Source: Fenollaria sporofastidiosus (GTDB lineage Bacteria; Bacillota; Clostridia; Tissierellales; Peptoniphilaceae). Taken from it: 64,000 nucleotides of DNA. The position numbers and the translations under genes were made by a program. A model generated the notes under the pieces. It searched no databases. It was given only the letters and a program-made list of their open reading frames with translations, and was not told the DNA's origin. Of this stretch, positions 25,664-33,276 are shown piece by piece. Every line of letters starts with the position of its first letter. Position 1 is the stretch's first letter. The DNA is taken from NCBI RefSeq assembly GCF_943169635.2, contig NZ_OW968186.1, forward strand, positions 682,001 to 746,000. The letters run 5' to 3'.

Positions 25664-26135
25664 CAAGTCCTATTAAGAAGGATTCCATGCTTATATATTT
25701 AGTTTTGATACTGTACTTAACGCCGGCTCTAACTTGTTCGCCCATAGCCCAGTATGCGTTGGCATCGTCTTTAAGAGTTGCTTCAACAGTGATAGCTACG
25801 TCATACTTACCAGGGACAGGTCTAAATACCCAGTCTCCATCCTTATTAAGAGCTTCTTGGTGAGATATTGTTTCAAGCTTAGTGATCTTACCGATAGGAA
25901 CTGATCTGTCAGTCCAGAATAGGTCGTCGCCTTCGTGTAGCGACTTAAGTGTTATGTCCCTTACGTCTTGTATCTCAAAAGTTAGATTTGCCTTTCTCAT
26001 CATCTTACTTTCATCAGGCTTTATAAAGTATCTCTTAGCTGCAAAGACTATCGCAAAGACTAAAACAACTATGATTAATAAGTCAATGATATTTATTAAG
26101 CCAAACAATTTTCCTTTTTTGTCAATAATGTTCAT
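25647..26135 (-). CDS. DUF4330 family membrane-anchored protein
   Basis: A 162-residue protein with one N-terminal membrane anchor: KGKLFGLINIIDLLIIVVLVFAIVFAAKRY is characteristic of DUF4330 (given here in part). The remainder, about 110 residues, is predicted to be beta-rich and extracytoplasmic. DUF4330 genes often sit with polysaccharide polymerase genes, as here. No catalytic motif is visible. AGGAGG precedes the start. It is first in the minus-strand operon. Confidence 0.75.
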   Translation of the reverse strand: MNIIDKKGKLFGLINIIDLLIIVVLVFAIVFAAKRYFIKPDESKMMRKANLTFEIQDVRDITLKSLHEGDDLFWTDRSVPIGKITKLETISHQEALNKDGDWVFRPVPGKYDVAITVEATLKDDANAYWAMGEQVRAGVKYSIKTKYISMESFLIGLDVDEE

Positions 26136-26167
26136 TATGTGCCTCCTAGTTAAAATTTATCGTTAAT

Positions 26168-26204
26168 ATTATACATTATATGCACTTAAAAGTAAAGATG
26201 TCAT
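26168..26204 (-). promoter_or_regulatory. Promoter region of the DUF4330-purC operon
   Basis: Two overlapping TATAAT boxes on the minus strand (26175-26180 and 26168-26173) with possible -35 elements ATGACA (18-base spacer) or TTTACT (17-base spacer). Confidence 0.5.
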
Positions 26205-26285
26205 GGCGTTTCACAAGAAAAATTATGCAGATTAGATATATTTACATGCACTTTACATAATTTTTATACTATTTTAATGGCTTTA

Positions 26286-26295
26286 GTGATATAAT
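26286..26295 (+). promoter_or_regulatory. Extended -10 promoter (GTGATATAAT)
   Basis: Lies 28 bases before the ABC exporter operon; followed by ATAGGAGG. Confidence 0.65.
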
Positions 26296-26323
26296 TATGA
26301 CAATAGTGATATAGGAGGTAATT

Positions 26324-27262
26324 ATGGATACTGTTATAGAGGTAAGGGGTCTTGTTAAAAAATACAAGGAGCTCACTGCTGTTGACAATTTGGATTTGGA
26401 CGTAAAGAAGGGCGAGATACTTGGTCTTCTTGGACCCAATGGTAGTGGTAAGTCTACTACCATAAACTGCATATTGTCGCTGCTTAAGAAGACTAGTGGC
26501 AGCGTAAAGATATTTGGCGAGGAGATGAAAGCTGATGCCTATGACATTAAAAGAAGGATAGGCGTTGTTTTTCAAGACGTGGCTGTTTATGACGAGCTAA
26601 GTGTTTACGAGAACATCGACTACTTCTGCGGTCTATACATTAGTGATAAGGCTGAGAGGAAGGAGCTTGTACAAAGGGCAATTGACCTTGTTAGTCTTAA
26701 CGATTTCGTGAAATTTAAACCGAAAAAGCTATCTGGCGGTTTGCTAAGAAGGCTTAATATTGCATGTGGCATTGCTCACAGACCTGAGATTATCATTCTT
26801 GACGAGCCGACTGTGGCTGTCGATCCTCAATCAAGAAACAATATCTTGGAAGGGATTAAAAAGCTTAACGATGAGGGCTCAACCATCATCTACACTTCGC
26901 ACTATATGGACGAGGTTGACTTTTTGTGTGATGATATAGTCATAATTGATAAGGGCAAGGTCATTGCAAAGGGCACTTCTGAGGAGCTTAAGGACATGAT
27001 CACTATGAATGAAAAAATTAGCTTTACATCGAAGGAACTTAATGAGGAGCTCATTACAAAGATCAAGGCTCTTGATAATTTGCTTAGCTTTGAGAACAAG
27101 GACGACTCTGTTAAACTAAGCTTCTCTCATGGCGATGGCTACCTAATGAACTTAATCAAGCTTCTTGATGAGAATAAAATTCACTACAGCTCTCTAAATG
27201 TTGAAAAGCCAAGTCTTAATGACGTTTTCTTGGAATTAACTGGCAAAGATTTGAGGGATTAG
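26324..27262 (+). CDS. ABC-2 type transporter ATP-binding protein
   Basis: A 312-residue ATPase: Walker A GPNGSGKST at 37-45, signature LSGGLLRR, Walker B IIILDEPT and a TSHYMDE switch. The ~90-residue C-terminal extension after the nucleotide-binding domain is common in DrrA/NatA-type exporters. It powers the two permeases that follow with gaps of 1 base and an overlap of 14 bases. The cargo is unknown; drugs, lipids or peptides are usual for this class. GGAGG precedes the start. Confidence 0.9.
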   Translation: MDTVIEVRGLVKKYKELTAVDNLDLDVKKGEILGLLGPNGSGKSTTINCILSLLKKTSGSVKIFGEEMKADAYDIKRRIGVVFQDVAVYDELSVYENIDYFCGLYISDKAERKELVQRAIDLVSLNDFVKFKPKKLSGGLLRRLNIACGIAHRPEIIILDEPTVAVDPQSRNNILEGIKKLNDEGSTIIYTSHYMDEVDFLCDDIVIIDKGKVIAKGTSEELKDMITMNEKISFTSKELNEELITKIKALDNLLSFENKDDSVKLSFSHGDGYLMNLIKLLDENKIHYSSLNVEKPSLNDVFLELTGKDLRD

Positions 27263-27263
27263 T

Positions 27264-28361
27264 ATGTGGCTGCACTCATTTAAAAATACATTTAGATACC
27301 TTTTAAGGCAGAGGGCAATGTTATTTTGGGCTTTAATATTTCCTATAGTTCTAGGAGTATTCTTTAAGCTTGCCTTTGGTAATATCACACAGATGGATAA
27401 GTTCAAGACCATAGACGTGGCTGTGAATGAAAACCTTATGAAGGATGAGAATTTTAAACGTTTTATGAAGGAGATGGAGGACGAGGAATATTTCCATGTG
27501 ACTGAAGCTAAAGACAAGGATGTTTTGGACGAAAAAGATGCTCCTAAGGCCTACATCGAATCAATGGACAAGATTTATACTAAGCGCTCTGGCATTTCTG
27601 AGACTATAGTTGAGACGATAATGAATGTGTATTCACAAAAGTTCTCTATGATAGCTAGGATAATGCAAAAGGATCCGACTACTGATTTAAGTAAAATTGT
27701 GGGTGTGGATGATCATATAAAAGATGTTTCGCGTAAAAATATGGATATGACAAACACGTTTTTCTACACGCTTCTTGGTATGACGGCAATCTATGGCTAC
27801 ATGTGGGGTATGTTTGTTATTTATCAATACGAAGCAAATCTATCGACTAATGCAAAGCGTAATGTAATTTCGCCAACAAAGAAGAGCACTATGCTATCGG
27901 CATCGCTTTTGGTCAGCTGGATTATTAACTTCGTCATAATATTGATATTTATTATTTATTTAAAATATGGTCTCGGGGTTGACTTTGGCGGTAGAGCCCT
28001 TCCACTTATTGTGCTTAGCTTACTAGCGTCACTAAGTGGTGTTGCCTTTGGCGTCTTGCTTGGCGTTTCAAATAAGGCAAGTTTAGACACGAAGATTGGT
28101 TTAGGCATCGCCATAACTATGCTTATGTCGTTTTTAGCTGGTATGATGGTATCGGACTTAAAGATAATTATCGCTGAGAAGGCACCCATCATCAACAAGT
28201 TAAATCCAGTTGCAATAGTGACTGATGCAGTTTATTCGTTATACTACTACGATTCGATGGCAAGGTTTAATTGGGATATGATTAATCTAGCTTTGATTAC
28301 TTTGTTATTCGTAGTGGCTTCACTATTTTTCATGAGAGGTAAAGAATATGAAAGTCTTTAA
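27264..28361 (+). CDS. ABC-2 type permease, subunit 1
   Basis: A 365-residue membrane protein. One N-terminal helix (LFWALIFPIVLGVFF) is followed by a ~140-residue extracytoplasmic domain, then five helices from about residue 165 on. This is the YhgE/YbhR layout of ABC-2 exporters. It pairs with the next gene as a heterodimer (inference). Confidence 0.85.
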   Translation: MWLHSFKNTFRYLLRQRAMLFWALIFPIVLGVFFKLAFGNITQMDKFKTIDVAVNENLMKDENFKRFMKEMEDEEYFHVTEAKDKDVLDEKDAPKAYIESMDKIYTKRSGISETIVETIMNVYSQKFSMIARIMQKDPTTDLSKIVGVDDHIKDVSRKNMDMTNTFFYTLLGMTAIYGYMWGMFVIYQYEANLSTNAKRNVISPTKKSTMLSASLLVSWIINFVIILIFIIYLKYGLGVDFGGRALPLIVLSLLASLSGVAFGVLLGVSNKASLDTKIGLGIAITMLMSFLAGMMVSDLKIIIAEKAPIINKLNPVAIVTDAVYSLYYYDSMARFNWDMINLALITLLFVVASLFFMRGKEYESL

Positions 28362-29457
28362 AAATTATTTTAAAATAGTATGGGCTCACAAGACAGCCAT
28401 CATTCTTTATACAATCATTTTTGCTGTTATTATGAGTTTTAGCACAAAGGGTACAAAAGAGGCCTCTTATAAAAGTATTGATGTAAGAATATATTTAAAA
28501 GATAACGCCAAGACAAGTCTTTCTAAGGCGCTTTGTGATTATTTAAAGACTTGCACAAAGCCTATCGACATGGACGAATCTTTGGTAGAAGACAAGCTTT
28601 TCTACGCCAATATTAGCTGCGCAATTGAAATACCTAAGGACTTTGATCAAACGAAGAAAGTTTTATTTAAGGCGGCACCAGATGAGATGTACGGCATGAG
28701 CGTTAAGGAGAAGGTCAATATCTACTTAAGTCAAGTAGATGCATACGAGGCGGCAGGCTTTAGTGAGGATGATGCCATTAAGTATACTAAAGAAGATTTG
28801 GATAAAAAGTTTGATGTTGAGATAAAAGAAGGCAGCGTCGATACTAAGAGAGATAATTCACGCATTTACTTTAACTTCCTAAATTATGTTTTACTTGCGC
28901 AAGCCATCATGGTTGTAGCGACCATAGTCAAAGTCTATAGGAAAAAGCCTATACTTATGAGAAACCTTGTATCGCCTATGCCAAGAACGAAGATTAATTT
29001 TCAGATGATGCTCGGCCACATCGTTACGGGACTGTTCTTATGGCTACTATATATGATACTTTTCGTGCTTATGTATAAGTATGACTTTACTAAGACGCAC
29101 GTCAACCTCATGATGCTTAACTCATTTATATTTACGATTACAGTAGTAGCCATGTCGGTGATGATAGCAAATCTAATTAAGAGCGAAAATGCCATCTCAG
29201 GCGTGATGAATGTAGTCTCACTCGGCTCGTCATTCTTGTGCGGTTCCTTTGCTCCGCAAGAGCTGCTTGGTGATACAGCCTTGACATTAGGAAGAGTCTT
29301 TCCAGGCTTTTACTACATTCAGAGTAACGACATGCTTATGGAGAAGCCAGAGTTTAGCACTATGCTTCCGAATGTATTAATAATGGTAGGTTTTGCAGTG
29401 GTATTTATAGTGGTGAGTATAGTGGCAAGACCAAAAGCAAACGACAACGTAAACTAA
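28348..29457 (+). CDS. ABC-2 type permease, subunit 2
   Basis: A 369-residue protein with the same layout as the preceding permease: N-terminal helix, ~140-residue external domain, five or six C-terminal helices. It overlaps the first permease gene by 14 bases. Its stop codon lies inside the left inverted repeat of the dispersed element at 29455-29642. Confidence 0.85.
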   Translation: MKVFKNYFKIVWAHKTAIILYTIIFAVIMSFSTKGTKEASYKSIDVRIYLKDNAKTSLSKALCDYLKTCTKPIDMDESLVEDKLFYANISCAIEIPKDFDQTKKVLFKAAPDEMYGMSVKEKVNIYLSQVDAYEAAGFSEDDAIKYTKEDLDKKFDVEIKEGSVDTKRDNSRIYFNFLNYVLLAQAIMVVATIVKVYRKKPILMRNLVSPMPRTKINFQMMLGHIVTGLFLWLLYMILFVLMYKYDFTKTHVNLMMLNSFIFTITVVAMSVMIANLIKSENAISGVMNVVSLGSSFLCGSFAPQELLGDTALTLGRVFPGFYYIQSNDMLMEKPEFSTMLPNVLIMVGFAVVFIVVSIVARPKANDNVN

Positions 29458-29642
29458 TTTCACAATAAAATGCGCCCTTGAGCTCGTTCCTTCCTCGGCA
29501 ATGCTCAGGTACATTCGTACATTCCGCTTGCCTCGTCGGTCCACATCGCTCAATCATCACAGTGCGAAGTACCAAGGTTCACGGGACCCATCCAAAGCTT
29601 GCTTTGATGATGGGTGTGGTTCTTCTTTTCTCCGTGAAATTA
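29455..29642 (+). repeat. Dispersed foldable intergenic element, copy 1 (modules A and B)
   Basis: This element fills most of the 331-base gap between the ABC permease and the SIMPL gene. It is bounded by 9-bp inverted repeats TAATTTCAC (29455-29463) and GTGAAATTA (29634-29642). Module A (29474-29558) has TTGAGC / GCTCAA ends, an inner GTAC hairpin and a CGGCAA...TTGCC pairing; it is nearly identical to 35432-35517. Module B (29574-29630) folds as ACCCAT / ATGGGT around an AAAGC/GCTTT hairpin and reappears in changed form at 56583. A short reading frame across it seems to be chance. Confidence 0.8.
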
Positions 29643-29702
29643 TGCGTATATAAGAAATTGAAGAGATATAAGAGAAAAAATTTCGCTTTCAATAAAATAT
29701 CT

Positions 29703-29738
29703 TAGCGTTCACAGCAATATTGTGGGCGCTATTGTTTT
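29703..29738 (+). terminator. Terminator before SIMPL gene
   Basis: AGCGTTCACA pairs with TGTGGGCGCT (two G-T pairs), followed by ATTGTTTT. Confidence 0.7.
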
Positions 29739-29748
29739 GTGATATAAT
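29739..29748 (+). promoter_or_regulatory. Extended -10 promoter (GTGATATAAT)
   Basis: Directly after the terminator and 41 bases before the SIMPL start. Confidence 0.65.
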
Positions 29749-29788
29749 TAAGACAAATAAGTATATCAATGCAGAGGGAGGTATTATT

Positions 29789-30442
29789 ATGGGACAAATA
29801 AAAGTAACAGGCAAGGGCACATTATCATTAAAGCCAGACACTATTGTCGTAAGATTTACATCAAGCGCGGTCTACACTGGCTATGCTGAGACCATCGCCA
29901 AGGCGAGCGAGGCGACTAAGGACTTGAAAGCTGTCATTGCAAAGGCAGGCATCGATGGCGAGCTTCTTAAGACTGCAAAACTTGATGTAAGTCCATCGTA
30001 TGATACTTGGTATGACGATAAAGACCATAGACATAGAAAGTTTATTGGCTACGAGTACACTCATAACTCGAACATCAAGATCGATAATGACAACAAGCTC
30101 TTAGGCAAGCTTTTGTATGAGGTGAGCACTTCGCCACTTGATGTGGAATTCGATATAAGCTACACTGTTAAGGACATGGAGAAGGCTAAGAATGATTTGC
30201 TTAGAGAAGCTGTTAAGGACGCGAAGGAAAAGGCGGAAGTTTTGAGCGAGGCGGCAGGTGTTAAGCTTAAGGGTATAGAGGACATTAGCTACTCGTGGGG
30301 CGAGCTTAAAATATATTCTCAGCCGCTAAGCCTAGAAGCGTATAGCTTAAAAGCTGCACCATCGGAGTCATTCGATATAGACATAGACGCTGATGATATC
30401 GACGTAAACGACACTGTAACTGTAGTTTGGGAGATAGACTAG
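29789..30442 (+). CDS. SIMPL-domain (DUF541) protein
   Basis: A 217-residue protein that is nearly all one SIMPL domain: ITVTGKG-like start (IKVTGKGTLSLKPDTIVVRF), a central KFIGYEYTHNSNIKI and a C-terminal VNDTVTVVWEI. Family members are often periplasmic or cytosolic oligomers with unclear roles, some linked to oxidative stress. There is no signal peptide here, so it is probably cytoplasmic. The start is the ATG at 29789 after GAGGGAGG; a longer frame from 29720 crosses the promoter. The next gene overlaps by one base. Confidence 0.85.
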   Translation: MGQIKVTGKGTLSLKPDTIVVRFTSSAVYTGYAETIAKASEATKDLKAVIAKAGIDGELLKTAKLDVSPSYDTWYDDKDHRHRKFIGYEYTHNSNIKIDNDNKLLGKLLYEVSTSPLDVEFDISYTVKDMEKAKNDLLREAVKDAKEKAEVLSEAAGVKLKGIEDISYSWGELKIYSQPLSLEAYSLKAAPSESFDIDIDADDIDVNDTVTVVWEID

Positions 30443-30843
30443 TGAAATTAGTTGAGATAGATGAAAGCTATTTAACACAAATAAAGGCTCTTTACGAAGA
30501 ATCTGGCTGGAGTGCTTATCTAGGCGATGACGCAAAGCTTAGTAGGGCGATAAAAAATTCATTGCTAACACTTGCGTATATGGATGAAGGCGAGCTTGTG
30601 GGCTTTGTAAGATGCGTAGGAGACGCTGAACACGTTGTCTTAGTGCAAGACCTTGTCGTTAAGAAGGCATATAGACGCAAGGGTCTTGCGAAAAAGCTTA
30701 TGAAGGAAGTTTTTGAAAAGTACAAGGACGTTCGCTGGATACAAGTTAATACCGACGGCGAAGATGAAGTAGCAAATGCTTTCTACAAGGCCATCGGCAT
30801 GAAAGATATCAGTGAAGCGGGCGTAGTGAGTTATTTTATATAG
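30442..30843 (+). CDS. GNAT-family N-acetyltransferase
   Basis: A 133-residue single-domain acetyltransferase. The CoA loop is RRKGLAKKLM and the C-terminal NAFYKAIGMKD segment is typical. Substrate unknown. The GTG start at 30442 overlaps the last base of the SIMPL stop (TAGTG), with GGGAGA upstream, so translation is coupled. A short membrane protein gene follows 9 bases later. Confidence 0.85.
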   Translation: MKLVEIDESYLTQIKALYEESGWSAYLGDDAKLSRAIKNSLLTLAYMDEGELVGFVRCVGDAEHVVLVQDLVVKKAYRRKGLAKKLMKEVFEKYKDVRWIQVNTDGEDEVANAFYKAIGMKDISEAGVVSYFI

Positions 30844-30852
30844 AGGTAAGAA

Positions 30853-31116
30853 ATGATAATCATAGAAATTTTATACTTTTTAATAATGTTTTCAATTAAA
30901 GGAGTCTCTAGTCCAGACTCTATGCTATTTTTTACTACACCATTGATTGTTTTTACTGTCTTTGGTCTAGCAGAATTTATTCTGTGGGCAAGTAAAAAGT
31001 TTGATAAGGATAGCAAGTCAAGCAAAATAAAACTTGTATTTTATCTCGCAGCAACCATGCTTATGATATACATTAATGTAACATTAGTCGCAATGAGCTT
31101 AAATCCAAGAGCTTAA
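30853..31116 (+). CDS. Small membrane protein of unknown function
   Basis: 87 residues with two or three hydrophobic segments (IIIEILYFLIMFSI at the start, LIVFTVFGLAEFIL, and LVFYLAATMLMIYINVTLV at the end). No family recognised. GAGGTAAG precedes the ATG and it follows the GNAT gene by 9 bases, ending before a terminator, so it is the last gene of the SIMPL operon. Confidence 0.6.
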   Translation: MIIIEILYFLIMFSIKGVSSPDSMLFFTTPLIVFTVFGLAEFILWASKKFDKDSKSSKIKLVFYLAATMLMIYINVTLVAMSLNPRA

Positions 31117-31124
31117 ATGTTTTT

Positions 31125-31157
31125 TAGGGTTAGACCAGTGGTCTAGCTCTTTTTTTA
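31125..31157 (+). terminator. Terminator after SIMPL operon
   Basis: AGGGTTAGACCA / TGGTCTAGCTCT stem with a tight loop and a T7 tail. Confidence 0.8.
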
Positions 31158-31263
31158 TACAGCTTATATAATTTTAAAATATCAGAGAAAAATATATATA
31201 AAAAAATCTTATACAAACGGCTGAAACTATTGAAAAATCTAATTTGTAATGGGCTCACTCTTG

Positions 31264-31293
31264 TGCTATACTTAAGTCGATAGTGATATCGAC
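31264..31293 (+). promoter_or_regulatory. Promoter and palindromic operator of the acyl-CoA-dehydrogenase-like operon
   Basis: Extended -10 TGCTATACT (31264-31272) is followed at once by the perfect inverted repeat GTCGAT-N6-ATCGAC (31276-31293), which covers the expected transcription start. A repressor bound there would block initiation. The cognate regulator is not in the window. Confidence 0.65.
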
Positions 31294-31318
31294 ATAAACA
31301 CGAAAGGGAGGGTTTATT

Positions 31319-32443
31319 ATGAATTCATTTGAAAGAGCAAGGGAATTTGCAAAGAAATACATTGATCCCGTTGCAAAACAATTAGACGAAGAAGCAAAAT
31401 TTCCAAAGGAAATTTTTGATAAACTAGGAGAAGAAGGTTTCTTTAAGGTAATGATACCTAAGGAAATGGGCGGTGAAGGCGGTACTATAAAGGACCACTC
31501 ACAAATCTGTATGGCTCTTGCTGAAAGCTGTGCATCTGTTGGTTTATGCTATATGATGCATAACGTAGCACTTATGTGTATCTTAGCTAATGGTAATGAC
31601 GAGCTTAAAAATAAGATTGTTAAAGAAATTCTTGAAGATAAAAAATTATGTGCACTTGCATACAGCGAATTTGGCACAGGAACTCACTTCTACATGCCAG
31701 AGATGGGTATTGAACACAAAGAAAACTCTTGTGTATTAAACGGTTCTAAGTCAATGGTTACTTCAGCTGAATACGCTAGCTACTACTTAGTATTAGTGCC
31801 TTCTAAAAAAGAAGGAGAAATCGATAACTGGGTAATTCCTATAGATAAAAAAGGCGTTCATTTTGAAATGAAAGCTTGGAACGGTATGGGTATGAGAAGC
31901 AACGCATCTTGTCCAATGCTTCTTAAGGACGTTGAACTTGAAAATATGTATAGAATTGGCGAATGGGGTAGCGGTCAAGCACAAGTATTCTCAGTTGTTG
32001 CACCATACTTCATCTTAGGTCTAGCAAGTGTTTACTCAGGTCTAGGCAAAGCCATCTCTACAGCAGCTAACGAACACGCTATGAAGAGAAAATACCCTTC
32101 AGGACAATCTCTTGCAAACATTGAAACAGTTCAAATACACTTAGCTAAGATTTACAACAGAACTCACGCAGCAGAAGCATTTACAAAGCTTGCAGCTGAA
32201 AAGGCTGAAAGAGGCGACGCTGATGCAGTTGTTGACATCATCGCAGCTAGAGTTAACGCAAGTGAAGCAGCTATTGAGACATCTATCGATGCAATGAGAG
32301 TTGCTGGCGGTAAGGGCTATAACAAACAAAACCCTATAGAAAAATACATGAGAGACGCATATGCAAGTCAAATCATGGCACCATCAGTAGACGTGCTTAC
32401 AATTTGGCTTGGTAAATTGATCACAGATCAACCAATACCATAG
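31319..32443 (+). CDS. Acyl-CoA-dehydrogenase-like flavoprotein
   Basis: A 374-residue protein with the three-part acyl-CoA dehydrogenase fold: helical N-terminus (EEGFFKVMIPKEMGGEGG), beta domain with CALAYSEFGTGTH and a helical C-terminus (RVAGGKGYNKQNPIEKYMRDA). The usual catalytic stretch IYEGTSEIQ is replaced by IMAPSVDVLT, so the common active-site Glu is absent at that place. The enzyme may be a flavin-dependent oxidase or monooxygenase-like relative, or use another substrate than acyl-CoA (inference). GGGAGGG precedes the ATG. It heads a four-gene operon; the next gene starts 8 bases downstream. Confidence 0.8.
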   Translation: MNSFERAREFAKKYIDPVAKQLDEEAKFPKEIFDKLGEEGFFKVMIPKEMGGEGGTIKDHSQICMALAESCASVGLCYMMHNVALMCILANGNDELKNKIVKEILEDKKLCALAYSEFGTGTHFYMPEMGIEHKENSCVLNGSKSMVTSAEYASYYLVLVPSKKEGEIDNWVIPIDKKGVHFEMKAWNGMGMRSNASCPMLLKDVELENMYRIGEWGSGQAQVFSVVAPYFILGLASVYSGLGKAISTAANEHAMKRKYPSGQSLANIETVQIHLAKIYNRTHAAEAFTKLAAEKAERGDADAVVDIIAARVNASEAAIETSIDAMRVAGGKGYNKQNPIEKYMRDAYASQIMAPSVDVLTIWLGKLITDQPIP

Positions 32444-32451
32444 GAGGAAAG

Positions 32452-33276
32452 ATGACTAATAAAATTAAAGTTGGAGCAGTTCTTTATGATCCAAAAGTTA
32501 GTATCATTTGGGATATGATCCACAAATTTTTTGAAGAAAGAGGCATGGAAGTTGAAGGAGTTTACTTCAAGGACTATGACTTACAAGTAGATGCTGTTGT
32601 TAACGGCGATATTGATATCGCTTGGAACTCACCATTAGCTTGGTTACAAACTCAAATCAGGACTCACGGAAAAAGTGAAAATGGTCCTATGAGAGATACA
32701 GATAGAGACAGAAAGACTATCTGCCTAGTTAAAAAAGGCTCAGGCATAAAATCTTTTGAAGATCTTAAGGGCAAAAAGATAGGCTTCGGCGCATTTGATA
32801 GCCCTCAAGCAAGACTTATTCCTATCTATTATTTAAAAACTAAAGGCTTAGAATATGGCAAAGACTACGAAGAAGTAAGATTTGACAAGGGTGTTGGCCT
32901 TAACGGAGACCATGTTGGCGGCGAACTTGACGCTGTGAAAGCACTTGAGGCAGGCGATGTAGACTGCGCTTTCACTATTGATTTAAACTTCAACGCTTGG
33001 TCAAAGGACGGCACTATCGATGCAAACGCTCTAGAAGTTTTAGGCGAAACACCTCACTTCGATCACTGTATATTCTCAGCTCGCGTAGGCTTCCCATCAG
33101 AAGACTTCAAAGCTTGGGCTAAGATACTTCTTCAAATGGACTATAATGATCCAGAACACAAGAAGATTATGGACCTTGAAGGCCTTAGAGAATGGGTTGA
33201 AGGCAGAACTAGTGGTTTTGAACAAATCACTAACGCCGATAAGTATTTAGACTTCTTCGGCAAGTATCGTGACTAG
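32452..33276 (+). CDS. PhnD/SsuA-like ligand-binding protein without signal peptide
   Basis: A 274-residue periplasmic-binding-protein-like fold: KVGAVLYDPKVS at the start, DIDIAWNSPLAW, then FEDLKGKKIGFGAFDSPQARLIP, matching the phosphonate/sulfonate-binding family. There is no signal peptide or lipobox, and no ABC transporter genes adjoin. It is thus likely cytoplasmic and either a sensor or an enzyme (as with NMT1/THI5-like relatives), not a transport receptor; this is inference. AGGAGGAAAG precedes the ATG, and the MetE-like gene overlaps its end by 8 bases. Confidence 0.8.
   Translation: MTNKIKVGAVLYDPKVSIIWDMIHKFFEERGMEVEGVYFKDYDLQVDAVVNGDIDIAWNSPLAWLQTQIRTHGKSENGPMRDTDRDRKTICLVKKGSGIKSFEDLKGKKIGFGAFDSPQARLIPIYYLKTKGLEYGKDYEEVRFDKGVGLNGDHVGGELDAVKALEAGDVDCAFTIDLNFNAWSKDGTIDANALEVLGETPHFDHCIFSARVGFPSEDFKAWAKILLQMDYNDPEHKKIMDLEGLREWVEGRTSGFEQITNADKYLDFFGKYRD

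Noticed and set aside
29478..29705. 75-codon reading frame across the dispersed element
   Set aside because: Its sequence follows the repeat's inverted structure, similar frames would arise in any copy, there is no ribosome site, and it runs into the terminator at 29703.
32452..33276. Phosphonate ABC transporter receptor
   Set aside because: No signal peptide or lipobox and no transporter ATPase or permease beside it, so a transport role is not supported.
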